DNA of 64,000 nucleotides from Ascoidea tarda (nom. inval.) (lineage: Eukaryota > Ascomycota > Saccharomycetes > Ascoideales > Ascoideaceae). The stretch is from the NCBI GenBank assembly GCA_030560485.1, contig JAKTTS010000003.1, forward strand, positions 48,633 to 112,632, read 5' to 3'. The position numbers and the translations under genes were made by a program. The notes beneath the pieces were generated by a model that was given only the letters and a program-made list of their open reading frames with translations, did not search any database and was not told the origin of the DNA. Below, piece by piece: positions 9,220-19,228 of the stretch (position 1 is the stretch's first letter; the number at the start of each line of letters is the position of its first letter).

Positions 9220-10902
9220 TTAACTGAAGAATATTGAAGTCCAAATACTGAACGAGATTGTGAAAATTATCAAAAACGATCCAAAGTAGATCAATCCCTC
9301 AACTGGTCTGGTGGTGATGGTGCCCTTTGGATCTTCGTATACATCCAAGATGTACTGATTGGCACTGGCCAAGTAGATTTTGGAGTAAATGTACGCTTGG
9401 TTGCACTTTTTTTTAATGCTTTTGACAATTTGATTCTTGTCAAAGCTGCTTATTATATCAAGGATTTTGCTGCCTTCTTCTTCATCATCATCCTTGTCAA
9501 AAGTTGGTGGTTTAGATGGACTCTTTGGCGCCTTTGGTGCATTGGCCGACGATTCTTGTTCTTCAATATCTAATTTGGGAACAAATGTGGTATTGCCAAC
9601 GAATTCAGCTTCTTTGATTGAATGTCCAAGGTAAATGTTGTCAAACAAAATATCATTATCCATAGTCCATAATTCAAAACCAATACCTCCAATCTCTTCA
9701 AGATCGGCAGGTCTGGAATCTTCGTAATAATCAGGATTAGGGATCTTTCTTGGTTTCCACTCGCCTTGATAGTTGACGTTGGTAATTAATGGTTGTCTCC
9801 ATTTGCCCTTGTATTCAGGGTTGGGGATTTGTGGTGCTTCCCATTTGCCACATCCATGCTTTTGACAAACTGGATTGGGGATTTCGGGAGCGATCCATTC
9901 TCCATCTTCCTCTTCATCCCAATCCTCTGGAACTTCTGCATCTGGGTCAGTGATATAGTCAGGAGCATCTTCGTCCCAATTTTTGGGTTTTTTAGCTTTG
10001 GGATCGGAAATCAATCTGGGCTGAGTCTCATCCCAGTCCTCTGGTTTTTCAGTTTGCTCTGGATCTGGAATTTCTTCTTCATCATCCCAATCCTCTGGTT
10101 TGACATCATTCACATCGTCAATCTCCTTTTCTGGATTCAATTTGGGTGAGAATGTATTTTCATCAATCAATGATCCAGCTTTGGCAACATCACCATTAAT
10201 TCTAATTTCATAATTTTGATTTTCATCAAGAATCAATGTATATAGAGTGGAAACCTTGACATTTCTAATCATTGGAGGAGTCTTGAGATGCTTTTCTTCA
10301 TACTCTCCAGTGACTGGATCTTTTCTTTTGATAATCAAATGCACTTTATTGGTTGTTCCACATTTATCTGGACCAAACATAACCTGGTATGGTGTCTCAT
10401 TTGAAAAATGATCCTCTTTCAATTCTTGTGAATTTGACAATAATTTGATATAAGCGCCACCACAAGATAACCCTTTTTGCAATTTCACCTCATATTGAAG
10501 CACTAGTGTATTATCTTTGTTATTAAAAGGTTTGTCGAAAATGGTGGAAATAGCATGGTGGGCAGCAGGGGATTTGACCACCAACCCTTTATCATTTTTA
10601 AATCCAGCATAGATTGATGGTTCCTCCACGTTCCATTTTCCAACATAAGTAAATTCCCCATCTCTTCTAGCGTGGGATACAGTCCAACGTTTATTCCACT
10701 CTTTATCTTGAAACGTCTCCAAAAATGAGTCCTCAGAAAGACCAAAGTCAATTGGGGTATACTCTGGATGAACTATTAGAATCGACGCCTCTCCATCCTC
10801 ACCAAACTTCTCTTCAATCTCAACCGATGCGAGCGACTTGGAAAACAAGAACAATTGGGCATATAGCAATGCTTTGAGAACAAAATTATTAGTAAACTTC
10901 AT
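9220..10902 (-). CDS. CNE1: Calnexin, ER lectin chaperone
   Basis: The first ATG in frame is at 10902-10900, giving 560 residues; the frame extends upstream without another ATG. An N-terminal hydrophobic signal (FVLKALLYAQLFLF) precedes a calreticulin-type lectin domain with KLQKGLSCGGAYIKLL and YQVMFGPDKCG, the two conserved Cys-containing segments. The proline-rich P-domain follows: repeats of the KPEDWDDEEEIPDPE type, then GEW(I/K)xPxIPNPxY-type repeats (about residues 265-410). The lumenal part ends with FELWTMDNDILFDNIYLG, and a C-terminal membrane anchor (about residues 535-558) precedes the short terminus. It binds monoglucosylated glycoproteins in the ER lumen. It shares a divergent upstream region with RRP5. 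Confidence 0.96.
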   Translation of the reverse strand: MKFTNNFVLKALLYAQLFLFSKSLASVEIEEKFGEDGEASILIVHPEYTPIDFGLSEDSFLETFQDKEWNKRWTVSHARRDGEFTYVGKWNVEEPSIYAGFKNDKGLVVKSPAAHHAISTIFDKPFNNKDNTLVLQYEVKLQKGLSCGGAYIKLLSNSQELKEDHFSNETPYQVMFGPDKCGTTNKVHLIIKRKDPVTGEYEEKHLKTPPMIRNVKVSTLYTLILDENQNYEIRINGDVAKAGSLIDENTFSPKLNPEKEIDDVNDVKPEDWDDEEEIPDPEQTEKPEDWDETQPRLISDPKAKKPKNWDEDAPDYITDPDAEVPEDWDEEEDGEWIAPEIPNPVCQKHGCGKWEAPQIPNPEYKGKWRQPLITNVNYQGEWKPRKIPNPDYYEDSRPADLEEIGGIGFELWTMDNDILFDNIYLGHSIKEAEFVGNTTFVPKLDIEEQESSANAPKAPKSPSKPPTFDKDDDEEEGSKILDIISSFDKNQIVKSIKKKCNQAYIYSKIYLASANQYILDVYEDPKGTITTRPVEGLIYFGSFLIIFTISFSIWTSIFFS

Positions 10903-11259
10903 TGCTAATGTAAGATTCAATCCCAATTAAACAACACAATCAAGCACTTCTTTGGCAACAAATGCTGTGAACTGATCTCTGCTCTTCTTCAGAATCGCAG
11001 CCTGATGGCAGTGCTTTTATACCCCGACGGGTCTAAATTACCACGTAGACGTTAAGACGCCCGTTAACGCGTTTACCAGCATGGAAGCGCTGGAAAATGC
11101 ATATGGTTCAAATAATGCATGGCTACAATTTTTTTATTTTGAATTTTTTTTTTTTTGATGCTGAAAAATTTTTCAGATTTTCATCTGATCAAAGAAGCAT
11201 TTTGTGGACCCAAGTCTGTCTTTATTGCAAATCAGAACAACCTGAACATCATTCTCGAC
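10903..11259. promoter_or_regulatory. Divergent CNE1/RRP5 promoter
   Basis: 357 bp separate the two start codons. About 10975-11100 is locally G+C-rich (ACCCCGACGGGTCTAAATT, ACGCCCGTTAACGCG). A perfect 16-bp palindrome CTGAAAAATTTTTCAG lies at 11161-11176, 84 bp before the RRP5 ATG. Its core AAAAATTTTT matches the RRPE element known from ribosome-biogenesis promoters in yeast. Confidence 0.6.
11161..11176. promoter_or_regulatory. RRPE-like palindrome upstream of RRP5
   Basis: CTGAAAAATTTTTCAG is a perfect inverted repeat containing the RRPE core (AAAAATTTT), which Stb3 binds in S. cerevisiae at ribosome-biogenesis genes. Its use here is inferred from the motif and the identity of the gene. 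Confidence 0.5.
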
Positions 11260-14200
11260 ATGGCTCCTGATATTCAAAGAAAGAGAAGGCTTTCGGTATC
11301 TGAAGCTTCAAGGCCAGATCAAAAACAGATCTCTCAATTACTGTCAAAGCAGGCTGATATTTCATTTCCCAGAGGTGGTGCTTCAATATTGACTCCATTG
11401 GAAGTGAAAGAAATCGCCAATGAAGCTGCTAGAGATGTCTTGTTTGAGACAAATGAGCTCAAGGCCACCGAACCCTTGAAAAAAAAATCTAAAAACACTA
11501 AATTTAAAAATAAAAATGCTGCTGAAAACAAAAAACATGCTATTTCTGACAAGGATATTGAGGAATCAGAACATATATCTATTGATGAAATCTCCAAAAA
11601 CATATTGAAAGTTGGCTCAATGGTTCTAGGTCAAGTTAGACAAGTCAACGAATTCAATGTCATACTATCTTTACCAAGTGGAAGAACCGGTTTTGTTTCA
11701 ATAACTGATATATCAGACGAAATCACTGCTAGAGTTGTTAAATATGAAAACTCAAAAGCACCTATAGATTCTAATTCTAACGACTCAGAATCGGAATCAG
11801 ATTCAGAATCAGATAATGAATGCGAGAACGAAGATGAAGACACTATTAAAATCAAAAACAATATTACTAAATCTGAACCAAAAGAACAATTTAAAATTCC
11901 TACTATTAAAAACTTAATAAACGTTGGTCAGTGGTTGAGAGCCATTGTAATTGAGCCAAACCATGATCTTCCTGCACAATATAGAAAAAAGAAAGGATTC
12001 AAACAAATTGTATTGTCTCTTGAACCCTCATTAGTAAATCAGTCTTTAGATACTGATGACTTGATACCTAACCAAACCATACAAGGAACCATCAAATCCA
12101 TAGAAGACCATATCATTATTTTTAATGTTTGTGCTTTTAAAGAATATAATTTTTTTCTCCATAAAAGTGATTTACCAAAAAATACAAATTTGACAAATTA
12201 CAAAGTTGGTTCCATGCAACTTTTATCAATTAAATATGTGGCTAATAAAACTATAACTGTTACTTTAGCAAGTAATTTTTCGAAAAAAAACCAGAATCTT
12301 GTCAAAAATATTTCTTCCATAGATAGCGTTGTTCCTGGTAATTTGGTTAATTTAGTCATATCCCAAATCACCAAAAATGGTATTGCAGGAAAAATATATG
12401 GTGTGATTAACTCCTCCATAAACTTGATACATTTGAATTTATTTAATTTTGATCAACTACAAAACAATTTTCAAGTTGGCTCAATTATAAAAGTCAGAGT
12501 TTTAGCCAGTTATATTATTAACAATTCAAAAAAGTTGTTTGTGTCTATTTTAGAAAAAATCTTGACATTAAAAGAATCTGGAGCAGCAGAACTTTCTCAA
12601 CTAAAAGGCAAATTCTCTATTGGTAGTGTTATTAATAGTGCTGAGATTGTTGGGGAAGATTCTGAACACTTTTATTTTAATCTCGGAAGCAACAAAAGAG
12701 GTCTTGCTCTCAAAACTGACACTAAAACCAGTTCTGTCTCGGATGAAAAAGCGGTTGGGACGAAGTGTAAGGCTGCAATAATGAGATATGATACATACGA
12801 ATCAAGATATCTTTTATCATTAAAAGATGGATACATAACAAGAGAATATATTTCTCCAAAGGATGTTCCAATTGCAAAAATCTTAACTGTCACCGTTAAA
12901 AAAATTCAAAAAATAAACAAACAAGAATCAATTCGGTGCAAAACTGTTGGTAGCAATTTTCCTTGTTATGTTCCACATAATCAAGTAAATGATCTTTATT
13001 TTATAAAAGCATCGCAAAAATATAAAGTCGGTGATCAAGTTGAGGCTAGAGTAATCGATTACGATCATGATGCTCGTGAACTCATTCTTACCTTTAGAGA
13101 TTCATTTATTAATGCAGATAAGAACGAAATTATAACTTCGTGGAAAAATATAAAAGTTGATAAGTCATACATTGGATATATTTCTCAAATCAAAGAAGAC
13201 CATGATTATGCTGAAGTGTCTTTTTTTGGAGATGTCAAAGGTACTTTATCAAGATATAAAATAAATAAAATCAAATTTAAAAAGATTGAAAATATTTTAA
13301 CTTTAAATCAAACTATCAAAGTTAATGTTTTATCTGTTAATTTAAAAAAAAAAAATTTAAAATTAGATTATACTTCTAAAGATTCAAACGACAATGAAAC
13401 TAAAGGTTTGAAAAATTTGATATCGGGTCAAAGTATAATTGAAAATGCAATCATTAAAAAAAAATCTTCTAAATCTATTACTGTAAATCTTCCAGATAAT
13501 GACTCTTTTGCTGTAATAGATTATGTACATTTAAGTGACGAAAAATCATCTCCTCAAAAACTCATGAAAGATCTAAAAATTGGAAAGAATTTGGAGTGTT
13601 TGGTTCTCAAGGCTAAGGGTAATGCTTTGTTACTTACTTGCAAAAAAAGTCTCATTGAAAGTGCAAGAAACCATCTGTTACCAAGGTCCTTCTCTGATTT
13701 AAAGCTTTCAGGCCAACCCTTATATGGATATATTGCTAGTATCACTGATAAGCAATTATTTATTAGATTTGCCGATGATTTAACTGGGTGTATGAAAAAA
13801 AAAGATGCTCTTGGTAACCACAAGTCAAAGGTACTTTTGAAAAATATCTACTCCCTTAATGAATCGATAAATTGTTATGTTTCTAAAATAGAAACCGCAA
13901 AGAAACAATTTTTTTTAAAAAAGAATCCTCCTTTTTTGAAAACCAGAAATGATAATGTTGATAAAGACTCATCAAAAAAAGTTAATATAAAATCAAATAT
14001 AGAGCTAAATAACCACAAATTTGCCGAAAACACCATATTTAGGCCAAAATACGATCCCAATCTAACCATCAAAGAAGTAAAAATCGGCAAATTTTATGGC
14101 GGAATTGTGAAGTTGGTATCAAGGAATTATGTGAATATAAAATTATCTGATACCATCACAGGCAGTTCGTTCATTACTGAAGCTTTAGATGACTATGATT

Positions 14201-15006
14201 TGAATTTAGGTGATACCTATCAACCTAAGTCAATTGTTACTTGCAAAGTTTTGAGTATTGATAACAATAACAAAAAGTTAATTATATCTCTTCGTGATGA
14301 TAAGAAAACCCCAAAGGATTCATATTATAACTCATTTGAGCAGCTCAAAAGGGGCGATGTTGTAAGAGGTTTTATTAAGAATATCGCAGATATTGGTGTA
14401 TTCATTCATATTGGGCGCAATTTAACAGCTTTAGTTAGAATTACAGATTTGTCTGATGATTTTCTCAAAGATTGGAAAAATGAATTTAAAGTTAACCAGT
14501 TGGTCAAAGGAAGAATAATCTCTTCAAATGGCGAAGGCCAAATATTGATGACATTGAAAAAATCTCAAGTTGAAGGCAAACTACTCAAAATATTCAGTGA
14601 TATCAAAGTAGGTGATCTTTTTGAGGGAATAATCAAAAACATCGCCGAGTTTGGTATTTTCGTTAACTTGAAAGGAACTAACAACATTAATGGTTTATGT
14701 CATAAATCTGAAATATCTGACAGCAAAAACTTGTCAGAACTAAAAGGAATATTTAATGTGGGAGACAAGATCAAAGTAAAAGTTTTGAAAATTGATAATA
14801 CGAAAAAAAAGTTGTCATTGGGAATGAAAGCTTCCTATTTTATTAGCAAATCCACATCTAAAAATGAAGATATTGAAATGGCAGATGCTGATAGTTCTAA
14901 AAAGTCTATTAAAGATGAAGAATTTAAATTGACTGAAACAGATCAAAAATTTGATTTCGACTCTGAAAGTGATATTGAAATGAAAGATTTTTCTAACGAA
15001 GAAAAC

Positions 15007-15038
<32 letters not shown>

Positions 15039-16064
15039 AGATGAAGATAATGAAATTGATACACATGAAAATGGAGATTTGTCGCAAGGTTTAACATTTA
15101 ATAGTCTTAGCACCAATGGATTTGATTGGACTGCCAATATATTAAATCAAACTGATAACAAAGATTCTTTCTCTGACGATGAAGATTTTATGGATGTTCA
15201 AAAAAAGAAAAAGAAAGTAAAGAAAATTCAAACTGAAGATAAAACAGCACAATTAAACTCTAGAACGCCCCAATCTGTTGCTGATTATGAAAGATTATTG
15301 ATTGGAGACCCAAATTCATCAACTTTATGGGTTGGATATATGGGATTCCAATTATCGTTAAGTGAGATTGAAAAGGCCCGTGAAATTGGTGAAAGAGCAT
15401 TGAAAACCATTTTCTATAGAGAAGAAGAGGAAAAAAAAAATATCTGGATAGCGTTGTTAAATCTTGAAAATAGTTTTGGAACTGATGAAACTTTGGATGA
15501 ATGTTTTAAAAAGTCATGCCAATATATGGATTCTTTGACCATGCACAAGCGATTAATATACATATACAGATCCTCTTCCAAAGTAGAAAAAGCCATAGAA
15601 CTTTACAATTCAATGATTAAAAAATTCGGCTTAGATGTTTCAGTATGGATCGAATATGGAGAATTTTTAGTTGAACAAAATAAAATGACGAAGCTCGTGA
15701 ATTATTAGGAAAAGCCTTGGGTGTATTACCAAAGAGAGATCATTTAAACGTTGTTCGTAAGTTTGCTACAATAGAATTTCAAAAGGGAGATTCAGAACAA
15801 GGAAGGTCACTTTTTGAAGGTTTGATTGCAGATGCACCCAAAAGATTAGATATATGGAATGGATATATCGATCAAGAAATCAAACAAGATGAAAAGGAAA
15901 AAGTTGAGGAGTTGTTTGAAAGGCTCATAGTAAGAAAAATGAGCAAAAAACAGGCCAAATTTTTCTTCACAAAGTGGTTGAATTTTGAAGAAACCAAAAA
16001 AGATGAAAAAGCAGTTGATTATGTGAAGGCAAAGGCTATTGAACATGTTCAAGGAACAAACTGA
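11260..16064 (+). CDS. RRP5: Pre-rRNA processing S1-repeat/HAT protein, with one frame break near 15682
   Basis: Large nucleolar factor needed for both 18S and 5.8S rRNA maturation. ATG at 11260 gives an N-terminus with [20 protein letters not shown], the Rrp5 signature. Multiple S1 RNA-binding domains follow (for example [54 protein letters not shown]), then an acidic Ser/Glu linker, GFDWTANIL, and a C-terminal HAT/TPR block ([19 protein letters not shown]). The frame stops at 15706-15708 after a missense tail. In another frame the protein resumes seamlessly ([19 protein letters not shown]) to a TGA at 16062-16064. One extra A in the AAAA run at 15682-15685 would join them into a normal 1601-residue protein. 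A sequencing or assembly error is most likely, as RRP5 is essential; a true mutation or recoding cannot be excluded. An upstream in-frame ATG at 11158 seems less likely as the start. Confidence 0.93.
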
Positions 16065-16599
16065 TTGTATATCTGAAACTTTATACTCTATTTTTTTTTG
16101 CAATTGTTACATACAAAGATAATATAATTAATTTTTTTAATTTGATTTATTTTCTACTTTTCAAGGCTCAGTGTCGATAATTTCTATTATGTGTTTTCTA
16201 GTTTTATTCTGCTTTTTATCCAGAAATGTCATATCAACAAAATTACGCACAGTTTCATCTCTATGTGAAATGCACAGATTTTTATAACATTCAATAAATG
16301 AGCTTCTACTAAGTTTTATCGTAATGGCATTTTAATTCATAATCGAAAGCCCATTAAAGTAGAATCTTTAAAAGAGTAATTTTCTCAAGCTGATTAATTT
16401 GAAATGCATTTCTTTAGATAAAGGATCATCATTTACTTCATTGTTATTTGTTTTGTTTTAACAAAGAAATATTTGATACTGTTAATACTGTTAATACTGT
16501 CGGTATTCCTTATTTTTCACCAAAAATATTGTAAGAAAAATAACTAATTTGATTGCTTCTACTCTCCGCTACTTTATCGTTTACCGCATTGTATTCAAT
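16065..16599. other. AT-rich region after RRP5, probably further pseudogene remnants
   Basis: No open frame of note. A 9-bp tandem (TTAATACTG-type, three units) lies at about 16476-16500. This may include the eroded 3' end of the decayed gene at 16600-17481, but I cannot follow its reading here. Confidence 0.45.
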
Positions 16600-17481
16600 T
16601 GAAATTTAATGGACTGAATTTTTTTTTTAGCATATTGTAATGGATATTAATAATATTTTCTAACTGAGCAAGTCTATTATTGTCATCTGGAAAGTTAATA
16701 ACTGCATTTTGTAAATCTTGAACTTTATTTTGGACCTTAGAAATTGGCCAATATTACTCTTGTAGTGAATGAGAGAAAATGGTTTTGGAACTTTGAAAAG
16801 AAAATTTTTTGATATCATCTGGTATCCTAATATTTGCAATTCCTGCCAAAAAAATTTGGGAGTTGTTCGCACCTGGTGCATCTTGTTCTAATAATTTGAA
16901 ATAACCTTTAAGAATAAGATGTTGTTAACCATGAAGTAAAAATTATCAGTATGATTGAAACGGTTTCAGTTTTTGTGAATATGCCATATATAACAATCTC
17001 ACTATTAAAAATCTTAATATCACAGCTGTTAGAGTATCGATACTTTACATCAATGTTATTTTTTTGAAGTTTACCGTCACACAATTCAAGACCTTCAGCC
17101 AACATTAACACCTTTAAAGGGATATTAAAAATATAATTAGAAAGTCTATTAAATTTTTGGACCAAGATGTCTTCATGGAGATAGCTTTGGTCTGTATGGC
17201 ACCAATTCTTTATGAATGAAACTAATTTTTCTCTAGTAGCTTTCTAATTTGCATTAATTCTTTGAAGTAAAACAGGAGTAGGAGTGGGAGTAGGAGTAGG
17301 AGCTCAAGAATTCTCTTTTTGAAATATTTTGCTCTTTATTCATCGAGTCATCAGCATTCAAATCATTTGTCTTAGCACCTTGAATTTCTGATGCACCACC
17401 ATTTCGAACTTTTTTACCTTCACTATTACTTTCATCAATCGTTGAGCTATCTGGTATACCTAAACTAGTGTCACTGTTCAT
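16600..17481 (-). pseudogene. Decayed protein-coding gene, family not recognised
   Basis: On the minus strand, ATG at 17481 opens a hydrophilic frame (MNSDTSLGIPDSSTIDESNS). After a 6-bp microsatellite (17274-17302) it falls into the wrong frame. In the alternative frame the protein-like reading continues as TPTPTPVLLQRINAN, then, after a stop, KATREKLVSFIKNWCHTDQS and QKFNRLSNYIFNIPLKVLML. Another frame change leads to GYFKLLEQDAPGANNSQIFL and IANIRIPDDIKKFSFQ, and after a further break VQNKVQDLQNAVINFPDDNN (about 16720-16660). At least four disruptions are visible. The composition is that of a real protein, not random AT-rich sequence, but I cannot name the family. Confidence 0.55.
17274..17302. 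repeat. GGAGTA hexanucleotide microsatellite
   Basis: About five GGAGTA/GGAGTG units inside the decayed gene. On the minus strand they encode Ser-Tyr/Ser-His in one frame and Thr-Pro in the frame that continues the protein. Confidence 0.85.
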
Positions 17482-17690
17482 CTAACAATTTTGGATTTTA
17501 AGTGGTCAGTGAACAGCAGAAGCTAGGTTTTTGCTGTTTCTGTGTCCAATGGTGTTTTTTTTGTTGCTTCGTTCTCTGTGTTTTTGATCTGTGCATAAAT
17601 AGAGTTATTCCAGAAGAACACAAATGCTCATAGTAAATATATCAAATCTGGACAAAACTTCGACCATCTATTGGTCAGGCGTATGAAATG

Positions 17691-18752
17691 TTATTTGGTA
17701 AAATAGCAAAATGTACGATATAGCGCAATTACTGTAATAAGAATTATAAATTTCTTTAACAATCTTTTGTATTTCCTCTTTCTGTTAATAACACTTAAAA
17801 TCTTATTAACCCCTATAAGTTTGCAAAAATTGGCCAATTTTTTTTTCTGGGAAACTAATTGCTGATTCTTGGATTCAATTATTTTGATGTATTCTTCTAG
17901 TTGATCTAAAACCTTGCTTAGGTTCTTCTCTAAACTGTTATCATCGTTATCGAAATCTGCTTGCTGATTGCCCTTTGGGAGCAAGTTATCTTCATTATTA
18001 GCATTATTATCAAGATTTAGATCATTGATGTTCATCTTTGATTTGAAATTAAAAGTTATTTCAACAGTTTCATTGCTGTCATTGGAACCTATTTTCTGGC
18101 GCTGAATAGCATTGTTATTGAAATTGTAGTAGGCTTTCAAAGCATTTAGTTTATTTCTATAGATTTGAAGGAACTTCAAGTAATCTTCAACCTCGATAAG
18201 CTTGAAATTCAAGCTATCATAATCATTGTTCATGATTTTTGAACTGATCTGTTGAAGATTGTACTTGGATTTATTTATTTCATCTGACATTGTAGTATTA
18301 AAAAAGACTTTTGTTTGGTGGTCTTTCTCGAAATTACTTCCATTTCCATTGTTTTGATTATTAGGAGTTTTCTTTGCCGAAATATCGCTTCTATAGTTCA
18401 TAAAATACTGTTTATCAAGTCTAATTAGTTTTGGAGGGCGTTCTCCAACATTGTCATCGCCATTATCATGATCTTCACCACCACCACTCTGACCATCACT
18501 ACCAGTAATACTGTTGAAACTGTTATTTCCTGCTATTCTTAAATCTAGTAGCTGAAATGGCTCTTTTAAAGCAGGTTGTTTGTTTATTTTATTGGTGCTT
18601 TTATTGTTGAATTCAGCAATACGTCTGTTGTTAATATCATTGAATTTGATTAGTTCTTTCAAGAAGTTAAACTGCAAGTTCTTTTGCAAATCAAGTGGTT
18701 TGTTATTCTCGCTATTGGTGAGCTCAGCATTCAAGAACGAAGGTCTGGACAT
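17691..18752 (-). CDS. Hypothetical tail-anchored coiled-coil protein, 353 residues
   Basis: I do not recognise a family. The N-terminal 140 residues are hydrophilic and rich in Asn, Gly and Asp (GSDGQSGGGEDHDNGDDNVG). Two helical, probably coiled-coil segments follow: about residues 175-215 (NFKLIEVEDYLKFLQIYRNK) and 270-315 (LDQLEEYIKIIESKNQQLVS). A basic stretch RKRKYKRLLKK then precedes one C-terminal hydrophobic segment (FIILITVIALYRTFCYF) that ends four residues before the stop. This is the layout of a tail-anchored protein with a cytosolic coiled coil, as in tethers, SNARE-like or organelle-surface adaptors. The target membrane is unknown. ATG at 18752-18750 is the first in frame. Confidence 0.75.
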   Translation of the reverse strand: MSRPSFLNAELTNSENNKPLDLQKNLQFNFLKELIKFNDINNRRIAEFNNKSTNKINKQPALKEPFQLLDLRIAGNNSFNSITGSDGQSGGGEDHDNGDDNVGERPPKLIRLDKQYFMNYRSDISAKKTPNNQNNGNGSNFEKDHQTKVFFNTTMSDEINKSKYNLQQISSKIMNNDYDSLNFKLIEVEDYLKFLQIYRNKLNALKAYYNFNNNAIQRQKIGSNDSNETVEITFNFKSKMNINDLNLDNNANNEDNLLPKGNQQADFDNDDNSLEKNLSKVLDQLEEYIKIIESKNQQLVSQKKKLANFCKLIGVNKILSVINRKRKYKRLLKKFIILITVIALYRTFCYFTK

Positions 18753-19228
18753 TTTTAACTGCTCATTTGTATGGCATAGCTGGTAAAGATGCTTTGGTAT
18801 TATCTTTTCAATAACTTCACAGAACTTTAAAGCTTATCAAAGACTGAGAAAGAATGTTGCTATTTCAAAAAATTCAAAATGTTTGCTTTTTGCTAAAAAT
18901 TTCTGAATGACCCGAATAAAAACTCCAGATTTTTCAAATCAAATCTAATAAAACTATATAATTGGCAAATAAAAGTTTCCGTTCTCGTTTTATATTGTTG
19001 TTTTTTGTAGAAGAAATATATAAAAAAAGTGGGGTGAAACAAAATAAAATAAAATAGTATAAAGTAAAATAGTATAAAGTAAAATAGTATAAAGTAAAAT
19101 AGTACGAAATAAAATGAAGTAAAATAAAGTCAGACCAAATACGATTAAAATAAACTCTTTCACTTGATTATATCCTTTTGAAGTTGAATATACTTGTTTT
19201 TTTTTAAAAAAAAGACCATTTGAATAAA
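18753..19228. other. Intergenic region with 15-bp AT minisatellite
   Basis: This is the promoter of the tail-anchored protein gene and the 3' flank of IML2. Apart from the repeat at 19041-19135 it is plain AT-rich sequence with no gene. Confidence 0.6.
19041..19135. repeat. 15-bp minisatellite downstream of IML2
   Basis: Units of AAAATAGTATAAAGT, three near-perfect, followed by degraded AAAATAGTACGAAAT and AAAATGAAGT units. The array lies 94 bp past the IML2 stop and is T-rich on the IML2 sense strand. Confidence 0.85.

Noticed and set aside
8752-9237. Frames of about 100 codons on both strands between DNM1 and CNE1
   Set aside because: They overlap in opposite directions, and their Cys/Leu/Phe runs arise from the CT/GA-rich base composition.
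15001-15060. Ser-Glu repeat (GAAAGTGAAAGT) in RRP5 as a microsatellite of interest
   Set aside because: Short acidic Ser/Glu linkers at this place are normal for Rrp5.
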